Positions 28,771 through 38,093 of a stretch of DNA of 64,000 nucleotides are shown here, in pieces. Made by a program: the position numbers and the translations under genes. The notes beneath the pieces were generated by a model that was not told the DNA's origin, searched no databases, and saw only the letters and a list, made by a program, of their open reading frames with translations. Every line of letters starts with the position of its first letter. The first letter of the stretch is position 1. This stretch comes from Candidatus Enterococcus huntleyi (lineage in GTDB: Bacteria; Bacillota; Bacilli; Lactobacillales; Enterococcaceae): NCBI RefSeq assembly GCF_009933175.1, contig NZ_MAEJ01000010.1, positions 1 through 64,000 on the forward strand. The letters run 5' to 3'.

Positions 28771-29598
28771 CTATCTTGCTTCTAGATAGCCAGCTTTAGG
28801 TTCTACACCAAATGCATCTGCCAGTGCCCATAGATTTTCATCAGAAATTGTTTGTTTTACGCCGCCTTGTGCGCAAACATAAGTGTAAACTTCTGCTGCT
28901 TTTTCAGCAGTTTCAATTAGACCAAACACTTCATCCATGTCTTTTCCTGCCCCATAAATACCATGTTGTGGCCATAAAACTAAGCGAGATTCTTTCATTT
29001 TAGCAGCTGTTGCTTCCCCAATTTCATTTGTTCCAGGAACCAACCACGGAATGATAGATACGCCATCTGGGAAGACAACTAAACATTCAGTACACATTTG
29101 CCATAAAGTCCGAGTAAATTCTTTTTCAGATAATTCATGAGTAAAACTCATAGCTAATAAATGGCTAGCATGATTATGCATCACGATGCGGTTCTCAGGA
29201 TCTGCTTCTAGACGCGCAATATGACTCATAAAGTGGCTAGGCAATTCACTTGTTGGTACAGCACCAAACTCTAAGCCCCATAATAATTCAACAGCTTTCC
29301 CATCTTGACTGACACGTACGACACCTAAATTTTCTGATGGTGCATCACAAACATTTTTAAAGTATTTACCAGAGCCGGTAACGATAAAGTATTTGCCAGC
29401 TAATTTACTGCCATCAAAAATCATAGGAATGGTTCTGATAACTTTTTCTGGGTCAAGGAAAGGCGTAATTTCTTCTTCTTTTAATAGGTAAGAAATGTTT
29501 CCACCATTACGTTCATCCCAACCTAAACGGTAAAGATTTGCTGTTGTTTTCACCATTTCTTGTACAAAAGGTGCGTTTAAAATATCTAATTTTTTCAT
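28771..29598 (-). CDS. rhaD: Rhamnulose-1-phosphate aldolase
   Basis: A 275-residue zinc-dependent class II aldolase: L-rhamnulose 1-phosphate gives DHAP and L-lactaldehyde. Zinc ligands are in [12 protein letters not shown] (near 140-151) and the C-terminal His in [10 protein letters not shown] (near 209-218); GSGKYFKNV near 75-83 binds the phosphate. Length equals the E. coli enzyme (274). It lies between rhaA and rhaM, and its lactaldehyde product is the substrate of the nearby FucO. Confidence 0.95.
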   Translation of the reverse strand: MKKLDILNAPFVQEMVKTTANLYRLGWDERNGGNISYLLKEEEITPFLDPEKVIRTIPMIFDGSKLAGKYFIVTGSGKYFKNVCDAPSENLGVVRVSQDGKAVELLWGLEFGAVPTSELPSHFMSHIARLEADPENRIVMHNHASHLLAMSFTHELSEKEFTRTLWQMCTECLVVFPDGVSIIPWLVPGTNEIGEATAAKMKESRLVLWPQHGIYGAGKDMDEVFGLIETAEKAAEVYTYVCAQGGVKQTISDENLWALADAFGVEPKAGYLEAR

Positions 29599-29647
29599 TA
29601 TATGCTCACTCTCTCCTTCATTCTCTGTGTTTCGCTATTGCTTACTA

Positions 29648-30931
29648 TTATGAAAAACGGCAGCTTTCTTTTTCTGTTGCAAGGCTACGTTGACTTAAAA
29701 CATTTTTTTCATATTCTTTAACTTGTGGTAACCAATCTAGACCAACTGGTACACCTTTTGACTCACAGTAGTAATTCCAAACATCGCCAAATGGGAAATC
29801 TTTCAATTCTTCCACCATAGCAAGACGTGTTGTGAAATCTCCTGATAACTCGATTTCTTTTAAAGAATCAATCGGTTCAAGCATCGCTTTCATCAATGCT
29901 TTTTGAGTATTACGTGTACCGATAACCCAAGCAGCTACACGGTTAATTGTCGCATCAAAGAAGTCTAAGCCGATATTTGTAATTGGTAATAAGTCATTAC
30001 GAACTAATTCTCTACCAATCTCTTGAAGTTCATCATCCATGATAACTACGTGGTCACTATCCCAACGAACTGGACGGCTCACATGCAGTAAAATTCCTTC
30101 GCTGAATAGAGAAAGTGAAGACAATTTATTAGAAATAACTTCAGTTGGATGGAAGTGTCCAGCATCTAAACAAACTAATTTCTTACGTGTTAAACCATAA
30201 CCCATGTAAAACTCGTGAGAACCTACTGTATAGGCTTCTGCACCTAGTCCAAATAGCTTACTTTCGACAGCATCTAATGTATATCTTTCATCCAAGTCTT
30301 CAGCAAAAACTTCATCTAATGCTTCCATTAATCTCTTACGAGGTGCTAAGCGGTCAATTGGATTGTCTTTAAAGCCATCTGGTACCCAAAAGTTGTTTAC
30401 GCAGACTTGGCCTAATTCTTTACCAAAGTACTCGGCTATTTTTCTTGAACGTTTACCATGTTCAATCCAGAAATCACGAACTTCTTTATCTGCTGAAGCA
30501 AGTGTAAAACCATCTTTATACATTGGGTGTGAGAAGAAAGTTGGATTAAAGTCTAAACCTAACTTTTGCTCTTTTGCCCAAGAAACCCATTTTTCAAAAT
30601 GTTTTGGTTCAATTTCATTCAAATCAACAGATTCATCTGTATCAAGATAAATCGCATGTAAATTTAATTTATGGTTCCCCGGAATCATTGCATAAGCTTT
30701 TTCTAGATCACTTCTTAATTCATCTGGTGTGCGAGCAGCTCCTGGATAATTTCCGGTTACTGAAATACCACCAGATAATTCAGCATCACTCAAGAATCCT
30801 TTCACATCATCGCCTTGCCAAACGTGCATTGAGATTTTAATCTCATCCATTTTTTTCATTACTGCATCTGTATCTACGCCAAGTGTCGCATATTTCTTTT
30901 TGGCTTCTTCATATCTTTGTTTGATTGTCAT
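29648..30931 (-). CDS. rhaA: L-rhamnose isomerase
   Basis: A 427-residue metal-dependent TIM-barrel isomerase: L-rhamnose to L-rhamnulose. Motifs of the family are ISMHVWQGDDVKGF (residues about 33-46), NFWVPDGFKD near 190-199 and CLDAGHFHPTEVISNKLSS near 263-281 with metal ligands. The ATG begins directly after the rhaB stop codon (no gap), with its RBS inside the end of rhaB, implying coupled translation. Confidence 0.96.
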   Translation of the reverse strand: MTIKQRYEEAKKKYATLGVDTDAVMKKMDEIKISMHVWQGDDVKGFLSDAELSGGISVTGNYPGAARTPDELRSDLEKAYAMIPGNHKLNLHAIYLDTDESVDLNEIEPKHFEKWVSWAKEQKLGLDFNPTFFSHPMYKDGFTLASADKEVRDFWIEHGKRSRKIAEYFGKELGQVCVNNFWVPDGFKDNPIDRLAPRKRLMEALDEVFAEDLDERYTLDAVESKLFGLGAEAYTVGSHEFYMGYGLTRKKLVCLDAGHFHPTEVISNKLSSLSLFSEGILLHVSRPVRWDSDHVVIMDDELQEIGRELVRNDLLPITNIGLDFFDATINRVAAWVIGTRNTQKALMKAMLEPIDSLKEIELSGDFTTRLAMVEELKDFPFGDVWNYYCESKGVPVGLDWLPQVKEYEKNVLSQRSLATEKESCRFS

Positions 30932-32398
30932 TTAGTTTGTCGCTCCTTTTAAAAATTTTTTATACTTTTCTATAATGGTTCGATCGAATGCTTCTGGTTG
31001 ATGAATAGAAAGGTCGAAAGATTGCTTGATAGCCTTTCTTGCTTCCTTAACATTTGCAAAAACACCCGTCGTAATCATTTGCACTAAAATATTACCAATC
31101 GCTGTCGCCTCACCTGGCCCCGCCTCAATAGTTACCCCTGTGACGTTAGCTGTTAGCTGATTTAAGAAGCGATTGTTTGAGCCTCCACCGACAATATGAA
31201 GCTTATCAATTTTGGCATTTTCGCCCATTAATTGTTCGGTTTTTTCAAGCTCTACTGCATAACACAACGCAAGATTATCATAGATACAACGGGCAATCTC
31301 ACCTGCTGTTTTTGGAACCTTTTGCTGTGTTCTCTCACAATATTGTTGAAGAGCTTCAATCATATTGTCTGGATTGAGGAAACACTCCTCATTCACATCG
31401 ATAAACTGTTGGAACGCTGGTGTAGCAGCTGCCATATCCGCCAATTCTGCATAGCTGTAGCGGTATTCTTGCTGGCGGGCTACTTCTTGAATTAACCACA
31501 TACCCATGATATTTTTGAGGAAGCGAATCGTCTTATACGCGCCCCATTCATTTGTATAATTAGCTGAAAAAGCGTCTTTTGAGCCGTTAAACACTGGCGT
31601 TTCAATACCCAATAAGGACCAAGTTCCACTACTGATATAGGCCCAATCGTCTCCTTCACCTGGTGTACCAATGACCGCAGATGCTGTATCGTGTGTCGCT
31701 ACCGTTATAAACGTCGCTTCTGGCAAATCGAAGTTTGGAAATTTCTCTCTCTGTAGCTCGCCTAGTAAAGTACCTGCATCAGTCAACGGCGCCAACTGCT
31801 CTGCCGTTATCCCAACTACTGCTAGTAATTCTTCATCCCACGTCTGAGTGTGTGGATTAAGTAGTTGCATAGTTGAAGCATTCGTCTTTTCTGTGACGGC
31901 TTTTCCTGTAAATACATATCCTAGATAATCTGGAATAAGTAACAGCTTATCTGCTGCAGCTAATGTTTCGTTATTTTCGACAAACAATTGGAAAATCGTA
32001 TTAAACGGTTGAATTTGGATCCCCGTTTTCTCATATAATTTGTCCAATGAATAGGTTGTAGAAAATTGCTTCACGGCTTGTTCCGTTCGGCTGTCTCGGT
32101 AGGAAATAGGTTCTTCTATCAATTCTCCTGCTTGATCTAGCAAACAATAATCAACCGCCCAGGTATCAATTCCGACGTAGCAATTCGTTACCCCTGACTT
32201 TTTTAATTTCTCTAAGCCTAGTAAGATTTCATTGGTTAACTGACGAATTTCCCAACGATCATGGCCATCTTTCAGGTGAAAACCATTTTTAAAGCGATGA
32301 ATCTCTTCTAAAGTCACTTGGCCATTCGGCTGACGCTCACTTTTCATTAAGCGCCCACTAGAAGCACCAATATCTACTGCAATATAGGTTTCTGTCAT
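30932..32398 (-). CDS. rhaB: Rhamnulokinase
   Basis: A 488-residue FGGY-family sugar kinase: L-rhamnulose + ATP gives L-rhamnulose 1-phosphate. The phosphate-1 loop is DIGASSGRLM near the N-terminus, with THDTASAVIGTPG near 238 and HIVGGGSNNRFLNQL near 395-409. The ATG at 32398 with AGAGGATGGG upstream is preferred to an ATG 16 codons before. First gene of the rhaBADM-fucO group; its 5' region has no strong -35/-10 pair, as expected for an activator-dependent promoter. Confidence 0.95.
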   Translation of the reverse strand: MTETYIAVDIGASSGRLMKSERQPNGQVTLEEIHRFKNGFHLKDGHDRWEIRQLTNEILLGLEKLKKSGVTNCYVGIDTWAVDYCLLDQAGELIEEPISYRDSRTEQAVKQFSTTYSLDKLYEKTGIQIQPFNTIFQLFVENNETLAAADKLLLIPDYLGYVFTGKAVTEKTNASTMQLLNPHTQTWDEELLAVVGITAEQLAPLTDAGTLLGELQREKFPNFDLPEATFITVATHDTASAVIGTPGEGDDWAYISSGTWSLLGIETPVFNGSKDAFSANYTNEWGAYKTIRFLKNIMGMWLIQEVARQQEYRYSYAELADMAAATPAFQQFIDVNEECFLNPDNMIEALQQYCERTQQKVPKTAGEIARCIYDNLALCYAVELEKTEQLMGENAKIDKLHIVGGGSNNRFLNQLTANVTGVTIEAGPGEATAIGNILVQMITTGVFANVKEARKAIKQSFDLSIHQPEAFDRTIIEKYKKFLKGATN

Positions 32399-32735
32399 CT
32401 TCCCATCCTCTATTTCACTTTTTTGATATAAATGAAGCGATACCATTTTTAGTAAAAAATCGCTCGTTACAATTGCTTATACAGTAATAATAGTCGCATT
32501 TTGGTTTGATTACATCACACATTTTTGATATATAATTGCACTATATTGGTATTTCCTTTCAGCTAGCTATCTGACTCACTCGATTCAGCGCCATTTGGGC
32601 AGTTATTTAGCCAACAAAACATTGCTCCTACCTTACTCCATAAAAAAAAGACAGTTCAAACCTAGACATTATTTGAGGAATCAAATAGGCTAGTTTCCTG
32701 TCTTTTCTTATAAAATTTACACTTTCTAACAATGA
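32399..32735. other. Intergenic region before rhaB
   Basis: Contains the rhaB control region, A+T-rich with two GCGATTTTTTAC / GCGATACCATTTT-like stretches and no strong promoter match, and at its left-strand exit the terminator of the epimerase gene (32641-32707). No gene seen. Confidence 0.6.
32641..32707 (-). terminator. Terminator after the TIM-barrel epimerase gene
   Basis: On the minus strand AAAAGACAG pairs with CTGTCTTTT and the arms continue with several interrupted pairs (ATTTG / CAAAT in the apex), then a T-run. It separates the epimerase from rhaB. Confidence 0.8.
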
Positions 32736-33572
32736 TTATAGAGAAGCAATATACTGCTTAGCTTGCGCGATCTTTTCGTCCTTGGTTTCTTCCAAGACAA
32801 TATTGATCAATGGTTTGTTCTGATTGATGACTTCAAGCATTCCTTTGACGTCCATCAAGCCCTCACCTACCGCTGTCGGCACCACTTTTCCATCTTCTAT
32901 CACAAAATCTTTCAAATGAATCGCCACAATTTTTTCACCAAACAGCGTAAATGCTTGTTGCAAAATACTCACTTGATCGGCGTAGTTTTCTGCTGTAATT
33001 AGATTCGTCGCATCTAAGATAACTCCTAAATATTCAGAATCTATCCGTTGAACGACTTCATTCATTTTCTCTACTGAATAGACCGGATGATTTAAACCCG
33101 GTTCAATGCCGACCATCATTCCGACTTTTTCGCCATAGGCCACCAAACGCTGAATCGATGTGACCGCCTGCTCAAAAGCTTCTGACGTAAAGTTTTTTTC
33201 GGTATAAACAATCTCCTCTAAAACATTGCCTGTTTCTGAGGCAACCATTGAGGCACCGAAATATTTCGCATATTTTAAGTAGCTCTCGAATTTTTGCAAG
33301 ACCTCTTCCCGTACTTCTTCGTTAGGATGGATCATGTTGATGTAGCAACTCAAAATAGCAATTTGGACCTCTTCTTGCATAAAACTATTTTTTATATAGG
33401 TACCAAAACCTGGTGACAGATGTTCTTTGCCGCTAGGTATTTCAGGAAAAGACATCGCCAATGCTAATTGAACATTATGAATGCCAACTTTTCGTATTTT
33501 TGCAGGTAAATCCATTCTATTGTGTGATTGAAGACCAGATAAATCATGACCTCTAACTGTTAAATTATACAC
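32736..33572 (-). CDS. Sugar phosphate isomerase/epimerase (AP endonuclease 2-like TIM barrel)
   Basis: A 278-residue TIM-barrel protein of the xylose-isomerase-like family. Expected metal ligands are visible: Glu in MVGIEPGLN (near 153-161), Asp in GVILDATNLI (near 183-192), His in AIHLKDF (near 217-223) and Glu in NIVLEET near 261. The start is GTG, with AGGAG 9 bases upstream. It lies between the rha operon and the TRAP genes. Family members interconvert keto-sugars or uronate derivatives; a role in processing the unsaturated uronate released by the GH105 enzyme is an attractive but unproven inference. Confidence 0.75.
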   Translation of the reverse strand: MYNLTVRGHDLSGLQSHNRMDLPAKIRKVGIHNVQLALAMSFPEIPSGKEHLSPGFGTYIKNSFMQEEVQIAILSCYINMIHPNEEVREEVLQKFESYLKYAKYFGASMVASETGNVLEEIVYTEKNFTSEAFEQAVTSIQRLVAYGEKVGMMVGIEPGLNHPVYSVEKMNEVVQRIDSEYLGVILDATNLITAENYADQVSILQQAFTLFGEKIVAIHLKDFVIEDGKVVPTAVGEGLMDVKGMLEVINQNKPLINIVLEETKDEKIAQAKQYIASL

Positions 33573-33621
33573 TTGGATAGCTCCTTTTTTCTTAGTATGT
33601 CTGTATTATAAACAGGAAACA

Positions 33622-33653
33622 GGCTGCTGACAATCCTTAGATTATCGGCAGCC
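33622..33653. other. Hairpin after dctM-like gene
   Basis: GGCTGC / GGCAGCC arms with further pairing (AATC / GATT) inside. T-runs are weak on both strands, so this may be a leaky terminator between the TRAP genes and the epimerase. Confidence 0.45.
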
Positions 33654-33787
33654 TTCCTGCGTTCATTTGTATGAACTTACTACAAAATCTCCTCCTTTTA
33701 TCTATAAAAAGCTGCCTTGTCTAGTTAATTTGTACACTTTCATAAAAATTGGGGTGATTATGAAAAGTGACGTCTATCTATATCTGA

Positions 33788-35083
33788 TTAAGAAGCGAGA
33801 TTTGGCAGCCACATAACAACTTGTGGGAAGTACGTAATTAATAATAGAACAGCTAGGATAGCTATATAGAATGGCACCAGGGGCTTCAACATTTTCTCTG
33901 CCTTGACCCCACCGACACTGGCACCAACGTATAACCCGGAACCAACAGGTGGTGTAATTGAACCCACACATAAATTCATAATAGCGAACAAGCCGAAGTG
34001 GACTGGATCAACACCGACACTTGTGACAACTGGTAAGAAGATTGGCGTAAAGATCATAATAGCTGGTCCAACATCCATGAACATACCAACGATTAATAAC
34101 ACGATGTTAACAAGTAACAAGATAATAATACGGTTATCTGTCAGACCTAAGATTGCCGCACTGATTGCTTGCGGAATCCCTGTAAAGGCCATCGCAAATG
34201 ACATCATAGAAGATGTTGCTAACAAGAAAGCAATCGTTCCGGTTGTTAATACCGCATCACGTAACATTTTAGGAATGTCTTTAACTGTTACTGTTTTGTA
34301 GAAAAACATAGCAATTAATAGTGAGTAAGCTACAGCAATCGCTGATGCTTCAATGGCTGTAAACAAGCCAGATAGAATACCACCAATAATGATGACAATC
34401 AACATAACACTTGGCAAAGCTTCTTTTAAAACAGTTCCTACTGAACCTAATTCTGAACGACTAATTGTTTTATATTTATGCTTTTTAGCATGTAAGAATG
34501 CCACAATCATGATACTTAATGCCCATAATGCACCAACTAAATAACCACCTAAGAATAAAGATGAAATTGAAGCACCACTTGCAACCAACGAATACATGAT
34601 AAACGCTGTACTTGGAGGAATAACCATTCCTGTTGGTGCAGAAGCAATGTTAGCAGCTGTCGCAAATTTACGATCATAGCCAGCTTTAACCTGTTGAGGA
34701 ATCAATACGCCACCAATCGCAGTCGATGCTGCAATAGCTGAACTAGACATTGAACCAAACAATGCATTACCTAGAATATTCGTATGTGCTAAACCACCCG
34801 GCACACGACCAACAAACAACATAGCAAAATTAACGAGTTTCTCCGCTATCCCACCACCATTCATTATAATCCCCGAGAGGACAAAGAACGGAATGGCAAC
34901 TAAAGAAAAACTATTTAAACTGGACACCATTTTCTGAGCCGAAGTAAAGACGGCAATATCAAATGGAACAACTAACAACAATGTTGCGATTGAGGAAACT
35001 GCGACACTAATCGCAATTGGCATCCCTAAAATCAACAATATAGCAAAAACAATGAATAAAATCAGACCTGCTTGTAACGCCAT
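33788..35083 (-). CDS. TRAP transporter large membrane subunit (DctM)
   Basis: A 431-residue protein with about 12 hydrophobic helices, the ion-coupled channel subunit of a tripartite ATP-independent periplasmic-type transporter. Typical are FVLSGIIMNGGGIAEKLVNFA near 65-85, GNALFGSMSSSAIAASTAIGGVLIP near 105-130 and the C-terminal NLCVGSITPPVGSGLYVGASV near 375-395. TRAP systems import carboxylate-bearing substrates using a sodium gradient; uronates and rhamnogalacturonides are known examples. It starts 2 bases after the dctQ-like gene. Confidence 0.93.
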   Translation of the reverse strand: MALQAGLILFIVFAILLILGMPIAISVAVSSIATLLLVVPFDIAVFTSAQKMVSSLNSFSLVAIPFFVLSGIIMNGGGIAEKLVNFAMLFVGRVPGGLAHTNILGNALFGSMSSSAIAASTAIGGVLIPQQVKAGYDRKFATAANIASAPTGMVIPPSTAFIMYSLVASGASISSLFLGGYLVGALWALSIMIVAFLHAKKHKYKTISRSELGSVGTVLKEALPSVMLIVIIIGGILSGLFTAIEASAIAVAYSLLIAMFFYKTVTVKDIPKMLRDAVLTTGTIAFLLATSSMMSFAMAFTGIPQAISAAILGLTDNRIIILLLVNIVLLIVGMFMDVGPAIMIFTPIFLPVVTSVGVDPVHFGLFAIMNLCVGSITPPVGSGLYVGASVGGVKAEKMLKPLVPFYIAILAVLLLITYFPQVVMWLPNLAS

Positions 35084-35085
35084 AA

Positions 35086-35571
35086 TTACCCCTCCTGTTG
35101 ACTTTCTTCTTTGACTGGTTGCTCAAATAAATTCAGCAAACTGTAGATAAACATAATCACTCCTGATACTGGTACTGCTAAGTACACATAGCCCATTGAA
35201 AGAGACAGAGACGGCGAAATTTGCCCCATTGTTACAGTGACTGCTTTCCAACCACCGAAAATCATGATAACTGCCGCAAAGACTAAAAATAAAATTTGGA
35301 TAATAATTTCCAACAAACGTTTGTTTTTACCACTAAGATTATCGCTTAACATTGTTACGGCTAAATGACTTCTCTTACCTACAACATAAGCCGATGCCAA
35401 CATAGATAACCAAACTAACCCAAAACGAACCAGTTCTTCAGTGATTGTATTAGGACTATTCAATACCGTTCGAGTAAATACTTGATAAAGAACGGTTAGA
35501 ATCATTACTGCTAAAAGAACGGAACCAAAAATTTCTAATACTTTATCTAAAGTATTTCTAATTGCTTTCAT
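35086..35571 (-). CDS. TRAP transporter small membrane subunit (DctQ)
   Basis: A 161-residue protein with four helices. The DctQ signature is seen in NTITEELVRFGLVWLSMLASAYVVGKRSHLAVTM (about residues 39-72). It pairs with the large subunit to form the membrane complex. RBS GGAGGAG 6 bases before the ATG; 11 bases follow the binding-protein gene and 2 precede dctM, so the three are one operon. Confidence 0.92.
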   Translation of the reverse strand: MKAIRNTLDKVLEIFGSVLLAVMILTVLYQVFTRTVLNSPNTITEELVRFGLVWLSMLASAYVVGKRSHLAVTMLSDNLSGKNKRLLEIIIQILFLVFAAVIMIFGGWKAVTVTMGQISPSLSLSMGYVYLAVPVSGVIMFIYSLLNLFEQPVKEESQQEG

Positions 35572-35582
35572 GCTAACTCCTC

Positions 35583-36605
35583 CTACTTCATTTCATCCGC
35601 TACAGCTCGAATTTGTTCATAAAGTTCTTTGTAATCTGCATCTTTTTTGAACTGATCATGTAAAGGCTGTACTGCTTTTTGGAAAGGTGCGTTGTCCACG
35701 TCATTGTACTCCACACCGTACTCTTCAGTTGCAACTGCTTTCTCTTCTTCGACTGCTTGTTTGAATACTGCTTTTTCAAACTCTGTCGATTCTTTTGCTG
35801 CTTCAAGAACTGCTTCATATTGTTCATCAGAAAGACGCTCTTTCACACTATCGTTCATAATCACAATATCCGGTACACGAGTATGCTCATCGTAAGAATA
35901 ATATTTAGCCACGCCACCATGTCCTGCTGTATGAAGAACAAATTCGTTGTTTTCTGCCCCATTAATTAATTTAGATTGTAATGAAGTATAAACTTCTGAA
36001 CTTCCCATAGGAACTGGTGAGCCACCAAGTAATTCAACCATTTTAATAGCCGTTTCACTCTGCATTACACGAATTTTCTTCCCTTTCAAATCATCCGGTG
36101 TCTTCACTGGACCATCTGTCATGTAAAAGCTACGTTGACCAGAGTCATAATAAGTTACACCAATAAAGCCAAGTTCTTCTGTCGAACGATAAATCCCATC
36201 CATAATGTCTTTATCTTCCATTACTTTAAAGAAGTGTTCTTCGTTATCAAAGATATAAGGGACTGAGAAAATAGAATAGTCTTTAGAAAAACTTTCTAAT
36301 GCTGAACCACTTACCTTGGTGAAATCTATCCCACCTGTTTGTGTCAACTCAATCAATTCTGTTTCTCCACCCAACTGACCATCAGGGAAATACTCAATTT
36401 TAACATCGCCATCTGTTTTTTCCTCAACTAGTCTGCCGAATTCATTCATTGAATCGATAACCGGTTGACTATTACTGGAATACGCATAACGCAGAATAAC
36501 CTGATCATTTGAATCCGCTTTCGCACTACCGCTACCGCAACCACTCAATAAAGTCAGTCCAGCTAGCGAAAACATCAATCCAGAAATAACATGTCGTTTC
36601 TTCAT
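35583..36605 (-). CDS. TRAP transporter substrate-binding lipoprotein (DctP)
   Basis: A 340-residue lipoprotein. The signal peptide MKKRHVISGLMFSLAGLTLL is followed by the lipobox LLSGC, so Cys about 23 anchors it to the outer face of the membrane. The fold is the DctP family; the Arg that salt-bridges the substrate carboxylate is probably in KKIRVMQSETAIKM near 155-165, and AENNEFVLH is the usual central motif. The ATG at 36605 with GGAGGAAGAAG is chosen over an upstream frame of 20 codons that lacks a signal. Substrate most likely a uronate or uronate-containing disaccharide given the GH105 neighbour. Confidence 0.92.
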   Translation of the reverse strand: MKKRHVISGLMFSLAGLTLLSGCGSGSAKADSNDQVILRYAYSSNSQPVIDSMNEFGRLVEEKTDGDVKIEYFPDGQLGGETELIELTQTGGIDFTKVSGSALESFSKDYSIFSVPYIFDNEEHFFKVMEDKDIMDGIYRSTEELGFIGVTYYDSGQRSFYMTDGPVKTPDDLKGKKIRVMQSETAIKMVELLGGSPVPMGSSEVYTSLQSKLINGAENNEFVLHTAGHGGVAKYYSYDEHTRVPDIVIMNDSVKERLSDEQYEAVLEAAKESTEFEKAVFKQAVEEEKAVATEEYGVEYNDVDNAPFQKAVQPLHDQFKKDADYKELYEQIRAVADEMK

Positions 36606-36713
36606 TCTTCTTCCTCCTAATTCTCCATGCTCCACTATGTGAGCCATTTTCCACTCCCAGAACACAGATTATAAATAACTATTGTTTTCTAAAATTTAAG
36701 CACGAACTCTGGT

Positions 36714-36751
36714 CACTACTATCTATTCATTTATAAATCATAGTGACCTGT
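36714..36751. other. Hairpin between GH105 and TRAP genes
   Basis: GGTCACTA and TAGTGACC form an 8-bp stem with a loop of about 22 bases and no T-run. It lies in the 168-base gap between the hydrolase stop and the binding-protein start and may tune read-through or mRNA stability. Confidence 0.45.
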
Positions 36752-36773
36752 AGTCCACACTTTAGTTATTCTC

Positions 36774-37880
36774 TTAACAATAAGAAACCAATAATTCTGT
36801 TAAGCACAGAATCGTTAATGATTGTCCGTATGGCATAGCTGTCATACCGATATTCTTATAAAAGTCTAAATCATCGCCCATACCTGTTCCGATTGAAACA
36901 TGTTGTACTTCACCTTTATCATCAATCTCTTCTAACAAACCAGCCATCGCTTTGTAAGCAACTTCTTCATACTCACTGCTGATATATTTTTTGTGAACAG
37001 CTTTCAATATGCCGTAAGCAAAGCCAGCAGTTGCTGAAGATTCTAAATATGAACTCGAATCATTTAACAATGTATGCCACAAACCTGACTCATGCTGATA
37101 TTTCGCTAGAGAAGCAACCTGTGCATTCAACGTGCTGATCAAGAAATCTCTCAGTCCATCGCCTTTAGGTAATTCTAAAATTTCAATAATTTCTGGAATC
37201 GCGATTGTAATCCAGCAGTTTCCACGTGCCCATAAAGCTTCAGCGTAGTTATGGTTTCCTTCAAATGTCCACCCGTGATACCACAAGCCTGTTTTCTTAT
37301 CCATCAAATATTTGATATGGATCATGAATTGATGTTTCGCCTCTTCCAGATACTCCGGACGATTCAACAATTTACCAATCTTAGCTAACGGTAAAACCGT
37401 CATCATCAATGTGTCATCCCACAGCTGATTTGTATTGGCTGGTCCATAAGTCGCATGCTGCAAGCCATTTTCATTCGTTCTAGGCATATCGTGCATTACC
37501 CATTCAGCCCATTGCTCTAAATAAGGTATGTATTTTGAATCTCTTGTATCTTCATAAAGATAAGCCATCGTTAACAATGGAGCCATTGTGTTAACATTTT
37601 TCGGCGGCGCGCCTTCTTTCATGCGGCCATCAAACCAATCATTGACAACTTTTAAAGCTTTCTCATTCTTAGTAATTTGGAAATTTTTATAAATGCCATA
37701 CAAACCAACACCTTGTGGCCAATTCCAAATCGTCCAGCTTTTATCGTCAACTTTTAGTCCATCAAAATCTAAAAGAAACTCTCCGCTGTTATCTTTGATA
37801 GTTGTTAAATTTTCAATCATTAAATCAATTTTTGCTTCTACGGTTTCTTTTGGTACAAATAATTCTTGTTTTATAATCAT
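36774..37880 (-). CDS. GH105 unsaturated rhamnogalacturonyl hydrolase (YteR/RhiN type)
   Basis: A 368-residue alpha6/alpha6-barrel enzyme that hydrolyses the delta-4,5-unsaturated galacturonyl-rhamnose disaccharide made by rhamnogalacturonan lyases, giving rhamnose and a 4-deoxy-keto uronate. No signal peptide, so it acts in the cytosol after import. Key motifs: IWNWPQGVGLYGIY (near 50-63), NQLWDDTLMM with the catalytic Asp (near 132-141) and GLWYHGWTFEGNHNYAEALWARGNCW (near 180-206). The ATG at 37880 is preferred to a TTG seven codons upstream since AAGGGGA lies 11 bases before it. First gene of the hydrolase-TRAP group. Confidence 0.9.
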   Translation of the reverse strand: MIIKQELFVPKETVEAKIDLMIENLTTIKDNSGEFLLDFDGLKVDDKSWTIWNWPQGVGLYGIYKNFQITKNEKALKVVNDWFDGRMKEGAPPKNVNTMAPLLTMAYLYEDTRDSKYIPYLEQWAEWVMHDMPRTNENGLQHATYGPANTNQLWDDTLMMTVLPLAKIGKLLNRPEYLEEAKHQFMIHIKYLMDKKTGLWYHGWTFEGNHNYAEALWARGNCWITIAIPEIIEILELPKGDGLRDFLISTLNAQVASLAKYQHESGLWHTLLNDSSSYLESSATAGFAYGILKAVHKKYISSEYEEVAYKAMAGLLEEIDDKGEVQHVSIGTGMGDDLDFYKNIGMTAMPYGQSLTILCLTELLVSYC

Positions 37881-37912
37881 GGTATAATTAGTCCCCTTCA
37901 AGTTTTTTTCTC

Positions 37913-37959
37913 TGAAAACATTTCTGCAAAGCGCTTTCAGTTCCTGAACATGTTTTCAG
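37913..37959. promoter_or_regulatory. cre (CcpA) site nested in inverted repeats
   Basis: The cre TGCAAAGCGCTTTCA (37925-37939; complement TGAAAGCGCTTTGCA) fits the CcpA consensus. It is bracketed by perfect 10-base inverted repeats CTGAAAACAT (37913-37922) and ATGTTTTCAG (37950-37959), candidates for the operator of the divergent AraC regulator. The site is just upstream of the hydrolase gene on the minus strand, suggesting glucose repression plus specific induction. Confidence 0.75.
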
Positions 37960-38093
37960 TTTAACAAGTTATCAAAAATGAATATATAGCAAAAATTGCC
38001 TAATTACTGCCAAAAATTGCACATAAAGCCTTTTCATTTGTTTTTTGTTGTATAATAAAACACAGGAAAAAGAAAAAACAGGAGGAATTTTTA

